Program-made: the position numbers and the translations under genes | Notes under the pieces: generated by a model | The model's input: the letters and a program-made list of their open reading frames with translations, nothing else | Databases searched by the model: none | Told to the model about the DNA's origin: nothing | Origin: Lentibacter algarum | GTDB taxonomy: Bacteria; Pseudomonadota; Alphaproteobacteria; Rhodobacterales; Rhodobacteraceae | NCBI RefSeq assembly: GCF_018860975.1 | Contig: NZ_JAHKQI010000005.1 | Span: 496,001 to 560,000, forward strand | Direction of reading: 5' to 3' | Length of the DNA stretch: 64,000 nucleotides | Shown: in pieces, positions 34,208-42,252 of the stretch | Position numbering within the stretch: the first letter of the stretch is position 1 | How the letters are laid out: every line of letters starts with the position of its first letter

Positions 34208-34539
34208 GCTTTATGCAGGCGTATTTTATAGCCTTCATCGGTGGGCCGCTTTTGATGCTGCTGCTCACACAGCGAGCAACAACGCAAACGAGTTTGGTGC
34301 TGGGCGGTGCGATCATTGCGGCGCTTGTTGCGGCGGCGGTGTTTTCGCGCGGCGCAACGGGGCCCGAGTCAGTCGGGATGCTCTGGCTTGCGTGGGTCGG
34401 AACCGTGGCGCTTTGCGTGCGTGTCGGCATGCGCCGCTCTGACACAAAACGCACTGTAGCATTTATCAAGGCCCTTGGGGCGATGGCAACTGTCATCCCG
34501 TGGCTCGGGCTGGCGACGGCAGATTGGATGACAGGCTGA
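34204..34539 (+). CDS. small membrane protein embedded in the glc operon
   Basis: 111 residues with about three to four membrane segments (8-22, 30-48, 58-75, 90-106) and few soluble residues. The start overlaps the glcE stop (ATGA) and its TGA overlaps the glcF start (TGATG), so it is translated in register with the oxidase subunits. No family recognised. A role in anchoring the GlcDEF complex or in substrate passage is possible from position only. Confidence 0.75.
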   Translation: MSFMQAYFIAFIGGPLLMLLLTQRATTQTSLVLGGAIIAALVAAAVFSRGATGPESVGMLWLAWVGTVALCVRVGMRRSDTKRTVAFIKALGAMATVIPWLGLATADWMTG

Positions 34540-35834
34540 TGCAAACAAACTTTACACCCGAACAGCTGACTGACGCAGGCACCAAACGTGCCAACGAGAT
34601 ACTGCGCAACTGTGTGCACTGCGGCTTTTGCACCGCGACTTGCCCGACTTACCAAGTGCTTGGTGATGAGCTCGACAGCCCGCGTGGGCGGATCTATATG
34701 ATCAAGGATATGTTGGAGAACGAGCGTGTGCCCGACAAGCAAACCGTGCTGCACGTAGACCGTTGCCTAAGCTGCCTTGCCTGCATGACAACCTGCCCGA
34801 GCGGTGTGCATTACATGCACCTCGTCGACCACGCGCGCGCTTACATTGAAGACAACTACAAGCGCCCGATGGGCGACCGAGCGTTGCGCTGGATACTGGC
34901 GAAAATCCTGCCCTATCCGACGCGCTTCAGGCTGGCGTTACTCGGCGCAAAAATTGCCAAGCCGTTCAAGCGGTTGGTGCCGGATGCGCGCCTTCGGGCG
35001 ATGCTTGAGATGGCACCAAAGCACATTCCACCCGTGAGCCGCAATGATGACCCGCAGAGTTTTGCTGCTGAAGGCACCCCGAAAATGCGTGTGGCATTGA
35101 TGACGGGATGCGCCCAAAAGGCGCTCAACACCGATATCAACGATGCCACCATAAGGCTGCTCAGGCGCTTTGGTTGTGAGGTTGTTGTGGCCAAGGGCGC
35201 GGGCTGTTGCGGGGCGCTGACGCACCATATGGGCAAGGCCGGCGAGAGCCACGCGACGGCTGGCAAAAACATTGCAGCCTGGACAGCCGAGGCTGACGAT
35301 AAAGGGCTTGATGCGATCGTGATCAACACCTCTGGTTGCGGCACGACGGTGAAGGACTACGGGCATATGTTTGCCCAGACTGACCAAGCTGAAGCGGCGG
35401 CAAATGTTGCAGGCATGGCGATGGATGTATCCGAGATTTTGAGCAAGCTTGAGCTGCCTGAGGGCGCGGCAAAGGGGCTGCGTGTGGCTTACCACTCGGC
35501 CTGCTCGCTCCAGCACGGGCAGAAAATAAAACACGCGCCTAAAGACTTGCTCAAGCGGGTTGGTTTCGAGGTTGTCGAGCCAGCGGATAGCCACCTGTGC
35601 TGCGGCTCGGCTGGCACCTACAACCTGATGCAACCGGAGCTGTCTGGCGAACTGAAAAAGCGCAAGGTTGAAACACTGGAAGCGCGCAAACCTGACGTGA
35701 TCGCTGCGGGCAACATCGGCTGTATGATGCAGATCGGCGGCGGAACCGACGTGCCGATTGTTCACACCGTCGAACTGCTTGACTGGGCGACAGGCGGGCC
35801 GAAACCGCGTGCCCTTACGGAAGGCGAGGCCTGA
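34539..35834 (+). CDS. glcF: glycolate oxidase iron-sulfur subunit GlcF
   Basis: 431 residues from ATG 34539. Two 4Fe-4S motifs near the N-terminus: CVHCGFCTATCPTY (Cys25/28/31/35) and CLSCLACMTTCPS. Two CCG domains follow, 'GCGTTVKDYGHMF' and 'YHSACSLQHGQKIK ... LCCGSAGTYNL'. Transfers electrons from the flavin subunits to quinones. Last gene of the operon. Confidence 0.95.
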   Translation: MQTNFTPEQLTDAGTKRANEILRNCVHCGFCTATCPTYQVLGDELDSPRGRIYMIKDMLENERVPDKQTVLHVDRCLSCLACMTTCPSGVHYMHLVDHARAYIEDNYKRPMGDRALRWILAKILPYPTRFRLALLGAKIAKPFKRLVPDARLRAMLEMAPKHIPPVSRNDDPQSFAAEGTPKMRVALMTGCAQKALNTDINDATIRLLRRFGCEVVVAKGAGCCGALTHHMGKAGESHATAGKNIAAWTAEADDKGLDAIVINTSGCGTTVKDYGHMFAQTDQAEAAANVAGMAMDVSEILSKLELPEGAAKGLRVAYHSACSLQHGQKIKHAPKDLLKRVGFEVVEPADSHLCCGSAGTYNLMQPELSGELKKRKVETLEARKPDVIAAGNIGCMMQIGGGTDVPIVHTVELLDWATGGPKPRALTEGEA

Positions 35835-35903
35835 TTGCCTCAATTTTGCCGCAACTTTTCATTACACGGGCGCAACAACACTTTCCTTGAACCGGATTAC
35901 TGA

Positions 35904-36728
35904 ATGTTTCGCACCATTTTGATTGCTGCTTTTAGCCTCGTTATTGCGGCGCCAATAAGTGCTGACACCTCGCGGCTCAAGCGGCTCGACACGGGTGACG
36001 ACAGCCGCGGTTGGGAGGCTGTTGGCAAGCTGAACATCGACGGCAAAGGCTTTTGCACAGGCGCGCTTGTTGCGCCGAACCTTGTGCTGACTGCGGCGCA
36101 TTGCTTGTTTGATACGAACACCGGCAGGCGGATTGACCACTCGAAAGTCGAGTTCCTTGCAGGGCTTCGCAACGGTCGCGCCTCGGCTTACCGCATGGTG
36201 CGGCGCGCTGTGGTTCACCCTGATTATGACTTTAGCAGTAAGGTTTCGGCTGAACGCGTGCGCAACGATGTGGCGCTGCTTGAACTGCATCACCCTATTC
36301 GCAACACCACCATTGAGCCGTTCGAGACAGACGTGCGCCCCAGAAAAGGCGATGAGATCGGCGTGGTGTCATACGCTCACGACCGCTCGGATGCGCCAAG
36401 CTTGCAGGAAGTTTGTGACGTTCTGGCACGCCAACAGGGTGTGTTGGTGATGTCTTGTAACGTTGATTTTGGCTCATCAGGTGCGCCGATTTTCTCGTTT
36501 CGTGACGGTGCACCAAAGATCGTTTCGGTTGTTTCGGCCAAGGCCGAAGTTGAAGGGTTGCCGGTGTCACTGGGCACGCAGCTTGAGGCTCCGCTGGCTT
36601 TGCTCATAGCCGAGCTCGACGCAGGCAAGGGCGTGTTTCAGAGTGTCGCGCCACGCACAAACCGCATTGGTGCGAAAACAAAGCGCAACGATACCGGTGC
36701 TAAGTTTGTGACTTCGGGCAACAACTGA
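35904..36728 (+). CDS. secreted trypsin-like serine protease
   Basis: 274 residues with signal peptide MFRTILIAAFSLVIAAPISA. Chymotrypsin-fold triad visible: His66 in LTAAHC, Asp122 in NDVALLEL, Ser192 in GSSGAP. Paired cysteines (51 and 67; 171 and 185) fit the fold. The last 30 residues are basic (TNRIGAKTKRN). Periplasmic or secreted V8/trypsin-type protease; substrate unknown. Stands alone between glcF and hsp20. Confidence 0.88.
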   Translation: MFRTILIAAFSLVIAAPISADTSRLKRLDTGDDSRGWEAVGKLNIDGKGFCTGALVAPNLVLTAAHCLFDTNTGRRIDHSKVEFLAGLRNGRASAYRMVRRAVVHPDYDFSSKVSAERVRNDVALLELHHPIRNTTIEPFETDVRPRKGDEIGVVSYAHDRSDAPSLQEVCDVLARQQGVLVMSCNVDFGSSGAPIFSFRDGAPKIVSVVSAKAEVEGLPVSLGTQLEAPLALLIAELDAGKGVFQSVAPRTNRIGAKTKRNDTGAKFVTSGNN

Positions 36729-36745
36729 AACCTGCCATTTCGGCC

Positions 36746-36774
36746 CTTGAAACGGCCTGAACCTCTCCCCATTT
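36746..36774 (+). promoter_or_regulatory. sigma-32 (RpoH) type promoter of hsp20
   Basis: CCCTTGAA with CTTGAA at 36746-36751 and CCCCATTT at 36767-36774, spacer 15. This is very close to the heat-shock consensus CTTGAA-N13-14-CCCCATNT. It lies 96 bases ahead of the hsp20 start, leaving room for the thermometer leader. Confidence 0.8.
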
Positions 36775-36785
36775 GAACAGTATCA

Positions 36786-36869
36786 GAGCGCCGATGTCGG
36801 GCTCTGAGCTTCTTGGCTCGTCCCGTTCGGGAGGGCCGCTAACAGGTATTGCTCACTGGAGGATAACCC
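36786..36869 (+). promoter_or_regulatory. ROSE-like RNA thermometer in the hsp20 leader
   Basis: Three successive hairpins. First GAGCGCCG/CGGGCTC (36786-36804), second TCCCG/CGGGA with outer GGC/GCC (about 36815-36836), third TATTGCTC/GAGGATA (36847-36865) that hides the Shine-Dalgarno GGAGGA. In the third, TATT pairs GATA and CTC pairs GAG with one unpaired G (36851), the conserved UUGCU-versus-AGGA signature of ROSE elements. ROSE leaders repress small heat-shock genes at low temperature and melt on warming. Folding was done by eye. Confidence 0.7.
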
Positions 36870-37337
36870 ATGCGAAACTTTGATCTAACACCCCTTTACC
36901 GTGCCACTGTCGGCTTTGACCAGATCGCTGACATGATGGACCGCGCGCTTGCTCAGGATGTGAACGCGAACAGCTACCCACCTTATAATATTGAGAAAAC
37001 CGCTGATGACGCCTACCGTATTTCGATTGCGGTTGCGGGCTTTTCTGATGCTGATTTGAGCGTTGATGTGAAGGAAAGCGCTTTGATCGTGACGGCACGC
37101 AAGGCCGAGGACGACAGCGAACGCAGCTATTTGCACCGCGGGATTGCGACCCGTGCGTTCGAGCGCCGCTTCCAGCTTGCTGACCACGTGCGGGTCACCG
37201 GTGCCGAGCATGCAGACGGTATGCTGCACATCGAGCTCATGCGGGAAGTTCCCGAGGCTTTGAAGCCACGTCGCATCGAGATCTCTTCAAGCGGTGCCAA
37301 GCAGGCCGACGTCGTGGATGCGAAAGCCGTAAACTGA
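36870..37337 (+). CDS. Hsp20/alpha-crystallin small heat-shock protein (IbpA-like)
   Basis: 155 residues. Starts MRNFDLTPLYRATVGFDQIADMMD like rhizobial/roseobacter IbpA class A proteins. Alpha-crystallin domain (about 30-125, 'YNIEKTADDAYRISIAVAGF', 'LIVTARK', 'YLHRGIATRAFERRFQLAD'); the IxI anchor is IEI in RRIEISS. Cytoplasmic holdase that keeps unfolded proteins soluble. Regulated by an RpoH promoter and a ROSE-like leader. Confidence 0.95.
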   Translation: MRNFDLTPLYRATVGFDQIADMMDRALAQDVNANSYPPYNIEKTADDAYRISIAVAGFSDADLSVDVKESALIVTARKAEDDSERSYLHRGIATRAFERRFQLADHVRVTGAEHADGMLHIELMREVPEALKPRRIEISSSGAKQADVVDAKAVN

Positions 37338-37401
37338 CGCAATCGGGTGCGTTTTTTTAACTAAGAAAATTGGCGCTGGCTGAGAGGCTGGCGCCTTTTT
37401 T
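37337..37401 (+). terminator. two tandem terminators after hsp20
   Basis: First: ACGCA (37337-37341) / TGCGT (37348-37352) followed by seven T. Second: GGCGCTGGC (37372-37380) / GCTGGCGCC (37387-37395) with a six-base loop and six T (37396-37401). Both precede the aminotransferase gene. Confidence 0.85.
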
Positions 37402-37532
37402 GTGGCTCGGGTTTTGGCGCGCGGCTGCGGCGAAGTTCTCGGCAAGAGAAGGGCCTGACGGGGTATTGGTCATAGATATTGACTTAACTCGGTTTGAATT
37501 GCAAAGTTTGGGCTTGTGGAGGAGATAGGTCA

Positions 37533-38717
37533 ATGAAGCTGACGGATATGTTTGCACAGCGTGCAGGGCGCATGAAGGCGTCGGAGATCAGAGAGTTGCT
37601 AAAGCTGTTGGACCGGCCGGGGGTCATTTCGTTTGCGGGCGGAATACCTGACCCCGAGTTGTTTCCAGCCGAGGCGTTTCGGGAGGCCAGCGCCCGGGCA
37701 CTGGGCGAGGGGCAATATGAGAAGAACCTTCAGTATTCGGCCTCGGAGGGCCATGCGGGACTGCGAGAGTGGATCGCCGAGCATATGCGCGGGTTGGCTG
37801 TGCCGGCGACAGCGGACGACATTTTGATCACTTCGGGCTCGCAACAGGCGCTGGATTACCTCGGGAAGCTGATGCTTGATGCGGGCGATGGGGCGCTTGT
37901 TGGCTGGCCGACATATCTCGGGGCTTTGGGGGCATTTAATGCTTACGAGCCCGAGTTCCAACGGTTGGATGTGCTGCGAAACACTGCTCCGGAACAAACC
38001 GGCGCGACGAAATTTGCCTATGTGACGCCTGATTTTGCCAACCCGACAGGGGTGACGATGACTCGCGCCGAGCGGCTGGCTTTGTTGGAGCAGGCCGAGG
38101 CTTTGGGTGCTGCAGTGATCGAAGATGCGGCGTATCAGGCCCTGCGCTATGCGGGTGAGGATGTTGCGCCAATTCTGGCCTTGGAAGCTGCTCGGAACGG
38201 CGGGCTTGAGGGCTGCCGGACCATTTATTGCGGCTCGTTTTCCAAGACGCTTTCGCCCGGTTTGCGCGTTGGTTGGGTTTGCGCTTCACGCGGCGTTATC
38301 GACAAGCTGGTGCTGCTCAAACAGGCCGGAGACTTGCACAGTGCCACGCTCAATCAGGCGCTTGTTGCGGATGTTGCCGAGCGGGAATTTGCGACGCATG
38401 TGCCCAAGTTGAGGGCGGCTTACGGCAAGCGGCTTGCTGCAATGTTGACGGCGCTTGAGCGGCATATGCCGGAGGGTGTGAGCTGGACCAAGCCTGAGGG
38501 CGGGATGTTTGTCTGGGTGACTTTGCCCGAGCGGGCGAATGGGGCGGCCCTCTTGGAGCGCGCCCTCGCCGAGCATAACATCGCTTTCGTTCCGGGGGCT
38601 GCATTTTTTGCTGATGGATCAGGGCAAAACACCATAAGGCTCAACTTTTCGATGCCGAGCGAGATCCAGATCGAAGAGGGTATCTCGCGGCTCGGCAAGC
38701 TGCTTGCCAGCCTCTAA
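37533..38717 (+). CDS. PLP-dependent aminotransferase (2-aminoadipate/LysN-like)
   Basis: 394 residues from ATG 37533 with GGAGGAGATAGG upstream. Fold-type I: 'FAGGIPDPELFPAEAFREA', 'TSGSQQALDYLGKLM', 'YVTPDFANPTGVTM', and the PLP lysine in SFSKTLSPGLRVGW, with the final arginine in NTIRLNFS. This subgroup covers 2-aminoadipate, aromatic and branched-chain transaminases. Substrate uncertain. Single gene with its own terminator. Confidence 0.92.
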   Translation: MKLTDMFAQRAGRMKASEIRELLKLLDRPGVISFAGGIPDPELFPAEAFREASARALGEGQYEKNLQYSASEGHAGLREWIAEHMRGLAVPATADDILITSGSQQALDYLGKLMLDAGDGALVGWPTYLGALGAFNAYEPEFQRLDVLRNTAPEQTGATKFAYVTPDFANPTGVTMTRAERLALLEQAEALGAAVIEDAAYQALRYAGEDVAPILALEAARNGGLEGCRTIYCGSFSKTLSPGLRVGWVCASRGVIDKLVLLKQAGDLHSATLNQALVADVAEREFATHVPKLRAAYGKRLAAMLTALERHMPEGVSWTKPEGGMFVWVTLPERANGAALLERALAEHNIAFVPGAAFFADGSGQNTIRLNFSMPSEIQIEEGISRLGKLLASL

Positions 38718-38723
38718 ACACCA

Positions 38724-38760
38724 ATGCCCGCGTTGTTGCGACGCGGGCATTTGTTTGTTT
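38724..38760 (+). terminator. intrinsic terminator after the aminotransferase gene
   Basis: Perfect 10-bp stem ATGCCCGCGT (38724-38733) / ACGCGGGCAT (38741-38750), seven-base loop, then TTGTTTGTTT. Confidence 0.85.
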
Positions 38761-38770
38761 GCGAATGTGT

Positions 38771-40243
38771 TCAGACTGACATGCAGATGTATTTCATCTC
38801 GAGGTAGTCTTCGATGCCGTGGTGGCTGCCTTCGCGGCCGAGGCCTGATTGTTTGACGCCGCCGAAGGGGGCCTGTTCTGTTGAGATGATACCGGTGTTG
38901 ACGCCGACGATGCCATATTCGAGGGCTTCGGCGACTTTGTAGACTCGCGAAAGATCGTTGGCGTAGAAGTAGCTTGCGAGGCCAAAGATCGTGTCGTTGG
39001 CGAGTGCAATGACTTCGTCTTCATCCTCGAACTTGAACAGAGGCGCCATCGGGCCGAATGTTTCGTCGCTGGCGACAAGCATGTCCTGGGTGACGCCTGT
39101 GAGGATTGTCGGCTGAAAGTAAGTGCCGCCGAGGCTGTGCTCGGCTCCTCCCGCCGCGAGTGCTGCACCTTTTGAAAGAGCGTCATCGATATGCGCGCGC
39201 ACTTTTGCCACGGCTTTTTCGTTGATCAGCGGGCCAAAGGCGATGCCGTCATCCAGTCCGTCACCGACTTTCATTTCGGCCAGCTTTGCGGCGAGCTTTT
39301 TGGCGAATGCGTCATAAACACCTGACTGCACATAGATGCGGTTGGCGCAGACGCAGGTTTGGCCGTTGTTGCGGAACTTGCACATGATCGCGCCTTCGAC
39401 GGCATCGTCGAGGTTTGCATCATCAAAGACGATGAAGGGCGCGTTGCCGCCGAGTTCCATCGAGCATTTCATCACTTGGTCAGCGGCCTGGCGCAGCAGA
39501 ATACGTCCGACTTGGGTGCTGCCTGTGAAGGTCAGTTTGCGCACGGCGGGGTTCTCGCAGAACTCCATGCCGGTTGACGACGCATCAGAGGTTGTAACCA
39601 CATTGAACACGCCAGCAGGGATGCCGGCACGCTCGGCCAGAACGGCGAGCGCAAGGGCAGAGAGCGGCGTGAGCTCGGCGGGGCGGGCAACGAAAGCGCA
39701 GCCTGCGGCGAGGGCCGGAGCAGCCTTGCGGGTGATCATCGCGTTGGGGAAGTTCCAAGGCGTGATTGAAGCGGCAACGCCGATGGGCTGTTTGATCACG
39801 GTGATGCGTTTGTCACGCTGGTGACCGGGAATTGTCTCGCCGTAGATGCGCTTGGCTTCCTCGGCGAAGAACTCGATGAAAGATGCGCCGTAGCCAATTT
39901 CGCCCTTGGCTTCGGCAAGCGGTTTGCCCATTTCGGCGGTGAGGATCACGGCGAGATCATCGGCGTTTTCCATCATCAGATCAAACCAGCGGCGCAACAC
40001 GGCGGCACGCTCTTTGCCCGTCCATTTGGCCCAGTCTTTCTGCGCCGTTTCAGCGGCTTTGATTGCGTCGCCCACTTGCGCGCGCGAGAGATCAGCCACG
40101 TTAGCGATCACGTCACCGCGGGCAGGGTTTGTAACCTCGAAAGTGCCGTCACCCTTTACCCATTGTCCGTTTACGTAGGCATCTTGCACCAGCAAGGCCG
40201 GGTCTTTGAGCAGGGAAGCGAGGTTTGTAACTGTGTCAAGCAT
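38771..40243 (-). CDS. gabD: NAD(P)-dependent succinate-semialdehyde dehydrogenase
   Basis: 490 residues. Aldehyde dehydrogenase fold with 'ITPWNFPNAMITRKAAPALAAG', 'FTGSTQVGRILL', catalytic Glu in MELGGNAPFIVFDDA and catalytic Cys in NNGQTCVCANRIYV. The C-terminus 'GGVKQSGLGREGSHHGIEDY' is typical of GabD. Oxidises succinate semialdehyde to succinate in 4-aminobutyrate breakdown; no gabT lies next to it. The ribosome site GGAG partly overlaps the inverted repeat at 40254. Confidence 0.94.
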   Translation of the reverse strand: MLDTVTNLASLLKDPALLVQDAYVNGQWVKGDGTFEVTNPARGDVIANVADLSRAQVGDAIKAAETAQKDWAKWTGKERAAVLRRWFDLMMENADDLAVILTAEMGKPLAEAKGEIGYGASFIEFFAEEAKRIYGETIPGHQRDKRITVIKQPIGVAASITPWNFPNAMITRKAAPALAAGCAFVARPAELTPLSALALAVLAERAGIPAGVFNVVTTSDASSTGMEFCENPAVRKLTFTGSTQVGRILLRQAADQVMKCSMELGGNAPFIVFDDANLDDAVEGAIMCKFRNNGQTCVCANRIYVQSGVYDAFAKKLAAKLAEMKVGDGLDDGIAFGPLINEKAVAKVRAHIDDALSKGAALAAGGAEHSLGGTYFQPTILTGVTQDMLVASDETFGPMAPLFKFEDEDEVIALANDTIFGLASYFYANDLSRVYKVAEALEYGIVGVNTGIISTEQAPFGGVKQSGLGREGSHHGIEDYLEMKYICMSV

Positions 40244-40253
40244 GGCATGTCTC

Positions 40254-40268
40254 CGAGAATGGTTCTCG
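40254..40268. promoter_or_regulatory. inverted repeat CGAGAA-TGG-TTCTCG before gabD
   Basis: Perfect 6-bp arms with a 3-base centre, 11 bases upstream of the gabD ATG and in the divergent gap with the hydrolase gene. On the gabD mRNA it would form a small hairpin ending at the Shine-Dalgarno (GGAG 40251-40254 on minus). It could be an operator or a leader hairpin. Confidence 0.4.
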
Positions 40269-40329
40269 TAAGGGAAAGCATTTGCGGCTAGGATTGTCTA
40301 GAAGGTTTGATCAAATTGACGGAGCGCCA

Positions 40330-41121
40330 GTGGAACTCGACGAAGCTTATGCGAACATGGCTTACATTGAAGACGGCGAGAGTTACCCTGCAAAGTGGGT
40401 GTCTGAGGCTCAGAAGTTTCGCGATGCAATGCGCGGGGATGGGCGAGCACAGCTTGATGTGAGTTACGGCTCTGCGCCAAGACAGAAGTTTGATGTGTTT
40501 TTGCCAAGCGGTGATCCAAAGGGGCTGATGGTCTTCGTGCATGGTGGCTTCTGGCACATGCTGGGCAAAGAGGACTGGTCGCATATGGCGAAAGGGGCTG
40601 TTGCAAAAGGCTGGGCCGTTTGCGTGCCGAGTTACACGCTCTGCCCCGAGGCGCGGATTGCCGAGATCACGGGTGAGATAACTCAGGCAGTTTGCTTGGC
40701 GGCAGGCACCGTCGCGGGGCCAATCGCTTTAACGGGGCACTCCGCTGGCGGGCATTTGGTAAGCCGGATGCTGGAAGTGGGGCGGTTGCCCGAGGCTGTT
40801 GCCAGCCGTTTGCAGCATGTCGTGCCGATCTCGCCGGTGGCGGATTTGCGGCCGATGCTCAAAACCTCGATGAACGCCGACTTCAAACTTGATATGGCAC
40901 TGGCCGAGGCCGAGAGCCCGGTGCTGATGCGTGATCGTGTTGCCTGCCCTGTGACGGTGTGGATTGGCGGCGCCGAGAGGCCAGCGTTTATCGAACAGGC
41001 GCGCAGTCTTTGGGAGGCTTGGAATGTGCCGCATGTGATCGACCCGCCGAGGCACCACTATGACGTGGTTGAGCCACTGTGTGATGCGGATAGCGAAATG
41101 CTTTCGGTTTTGCTCGGCTAG
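40330..41121 (+). CDS. alpha/beta hydrolase, kynurenine formamidase-like
   Basis: 263 residues starting at GTG 40330, preferred over upstream TTG 40282 because GGAG is five bases ahead and homologues begin near ELDxAYxNMAYI. Oxyanion motif FVHGGFWHML, nucleophile elbow TGHSAGGHLVSR, catalytic His near PRHHYDVVEPL. This pattern (HGGxW and GHSAGGHL) fits the kynurenine formamidase-type family that hydrolyses N-formylkynurenine. No other tryptophan-degradation genes are nearby, so the name is tentative. Stop codon shared as CTAG with the convergent peptidase gene. Confidence 0.82.
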   Translation: MELDEAYANMAYIEDGESYPAKWVSEAQKFRDAMRGDGRAQLDVSYGSAPRQKFDVFLPSGDPKGLMVFVHGGFWHMLGKEDWSHMAKGAVAKGWAVCVPSYTLCPEARIAEITGEITQAVCLAAGTVAGPIALTGHSAGGHLVSRMLEVGRLPEAVASRLQHVVPISPVADLRPMLKTSMNADFKLDMALAEAESPVLMRDRVACPVTVWIGGAERPAFIEQARSLWEAWNVPHVIDPPRHHYDVVEPLCDADSEMLSVLLG

Positions 41122-42104
41122 AGTGCTGACCAAACTGGCAGCGGATCGTTTTCCATCGAGGTGGCGGCATGAACAGCTCGGGCAATAGCGCGGGCCATGA
41201 CGGTTGCAGCTGCGTGGCCCAAGTAGAGCGTATCTTCGATCGGGTTGCCGAGGGGCAGCGCACCCGTGCTGGCGGCGAAGATCAGATCACCGTCCATTGG
41301 CGTGTGTGAGGGCACAAGCGCGCGGGCGTAGCCGTCGTGTGCTGCCGTTGCCATACGTGTGCACTGCGCCTGGCTCAGAGTTGCGTCTGTCGCGATGATG
41401 CCGATGGTGGTGTTGGCGTGGGCCGCAAGTTTGGTTGGTGGCATGTGCGGCTCGGGGAAGCTTGCGGGCAGGCCTGCGCCGCCGAACTCTGAACCGAGCT
41501 CAAAGGGGGCGGCCCAGAACTGATTGCTATTGCCAATCGTGGCCGAGCCGAGCGCGTTGACTGCCACGAGTGCGCCGACTGTGTGACCCGAAGGAAGCAC
41601 AACCGAGGCCGAGCCGAGGCCGCCCATGAGAGTTGCCGTCGTACAGCCCATGCCTGCGCCGGTGCGCCCGAGCTGAAAGCTTTCGCTGGCATCCTCAAGC
41701 GCTTCAGCGCCGAGGCGTTTGTAAGGGTTCTCGGCCCAGGCTTTGTCACCGCCATTGATCAGGTCAAACAGGATTGCAGAGGGCACGATCGGCACGTGTT
41801 GATCGCCGACAGCGAAGCCACGCCCCTGAGCACGCAGGGCGTCGGCCACGCCAGAGGCGGCATCAAGCCCGAAGGCGGACCCGCCCGACAGCACCAGAGC
41901 ATCCACTTGCTCAACGGTTTTGTCGGGTGCGAGCAAGTCGGTTTCGCGCGTGCCCGGAGCACCGCCCATGACGTGAACGCTAGCGGTGAAGGGAGCATCA
42001 CCAAGCAGCACAGTCGCACCGGTTTTGACTTGCGCGTCCGAAGCGTTGCCGACACGCAGTCCGGCGACATCAGTGATCAGGTTGAGGGGGCCGGTTTTGG
42101 GCAT
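41118..42104 (-). CDS. P1 family peptidase (DmpA/NylC-type Ntn hydrolase)
   Basis: 328 residues from ATG 42104 (AGGAGA ahead). Family landmarks: 'GLRVGNASDAQVKTGATVLL', 'SGGSAFGLDAASGVADALRAQG', 'GRTGAGMGCTTATLMGGLGSAS'. Predicted autocleavage at Asn231-Thr232 (HANTTIGIIATDATL), giving a C-terminal chain with nucleophile Thr232, as in DmpA aminopeptidase and nylon-oligomer hydrolase NylC. Cytoplasmic. Divergent from creatinase (148-bp shared region). Confidence 0.9.
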   Translation of the reverse strand: MPKTGPLNLITDVAGLRVGNASDAQVKTGATVLLGDAPFTASVHVMGGAPGTRETDLLAPDKTVEQVDALVLSGGSAFGLDAASGVADALRAQGRGFAVGDQHVPIVPSAILFDLINGGDKAWAENPYKRLGAEALEDASESFQLGRTGAGMGCTTATLMGGLGSASVVLPSGHTVGALVAVNALGSATIGNSNQFWAAPFELGSEFGGAGLPASFPEPHMPPTKLAAHANTTIGIIATDATLSQAQCTRMATAAHDGYARALVPSHTPMDGDLIFAASTGALPLGNPIEDTLYLGHAAATVMARAIARAVHAATSMENDPLPVWSAL

Positions 42105-42252
42105 TGAGTGTCTCCTAAGTTTAGAAACATCTTGCCAGATTGCGCGAGATGAGCAAGGAAGGACACACGCGAGGGCGGTGGCGCCGCCTGAATTATGCGT
42201 TTTTTCCAAATTCCTGCACGCCGGGTCTTTCTTTCATTAAAGGAGGGTCGTT

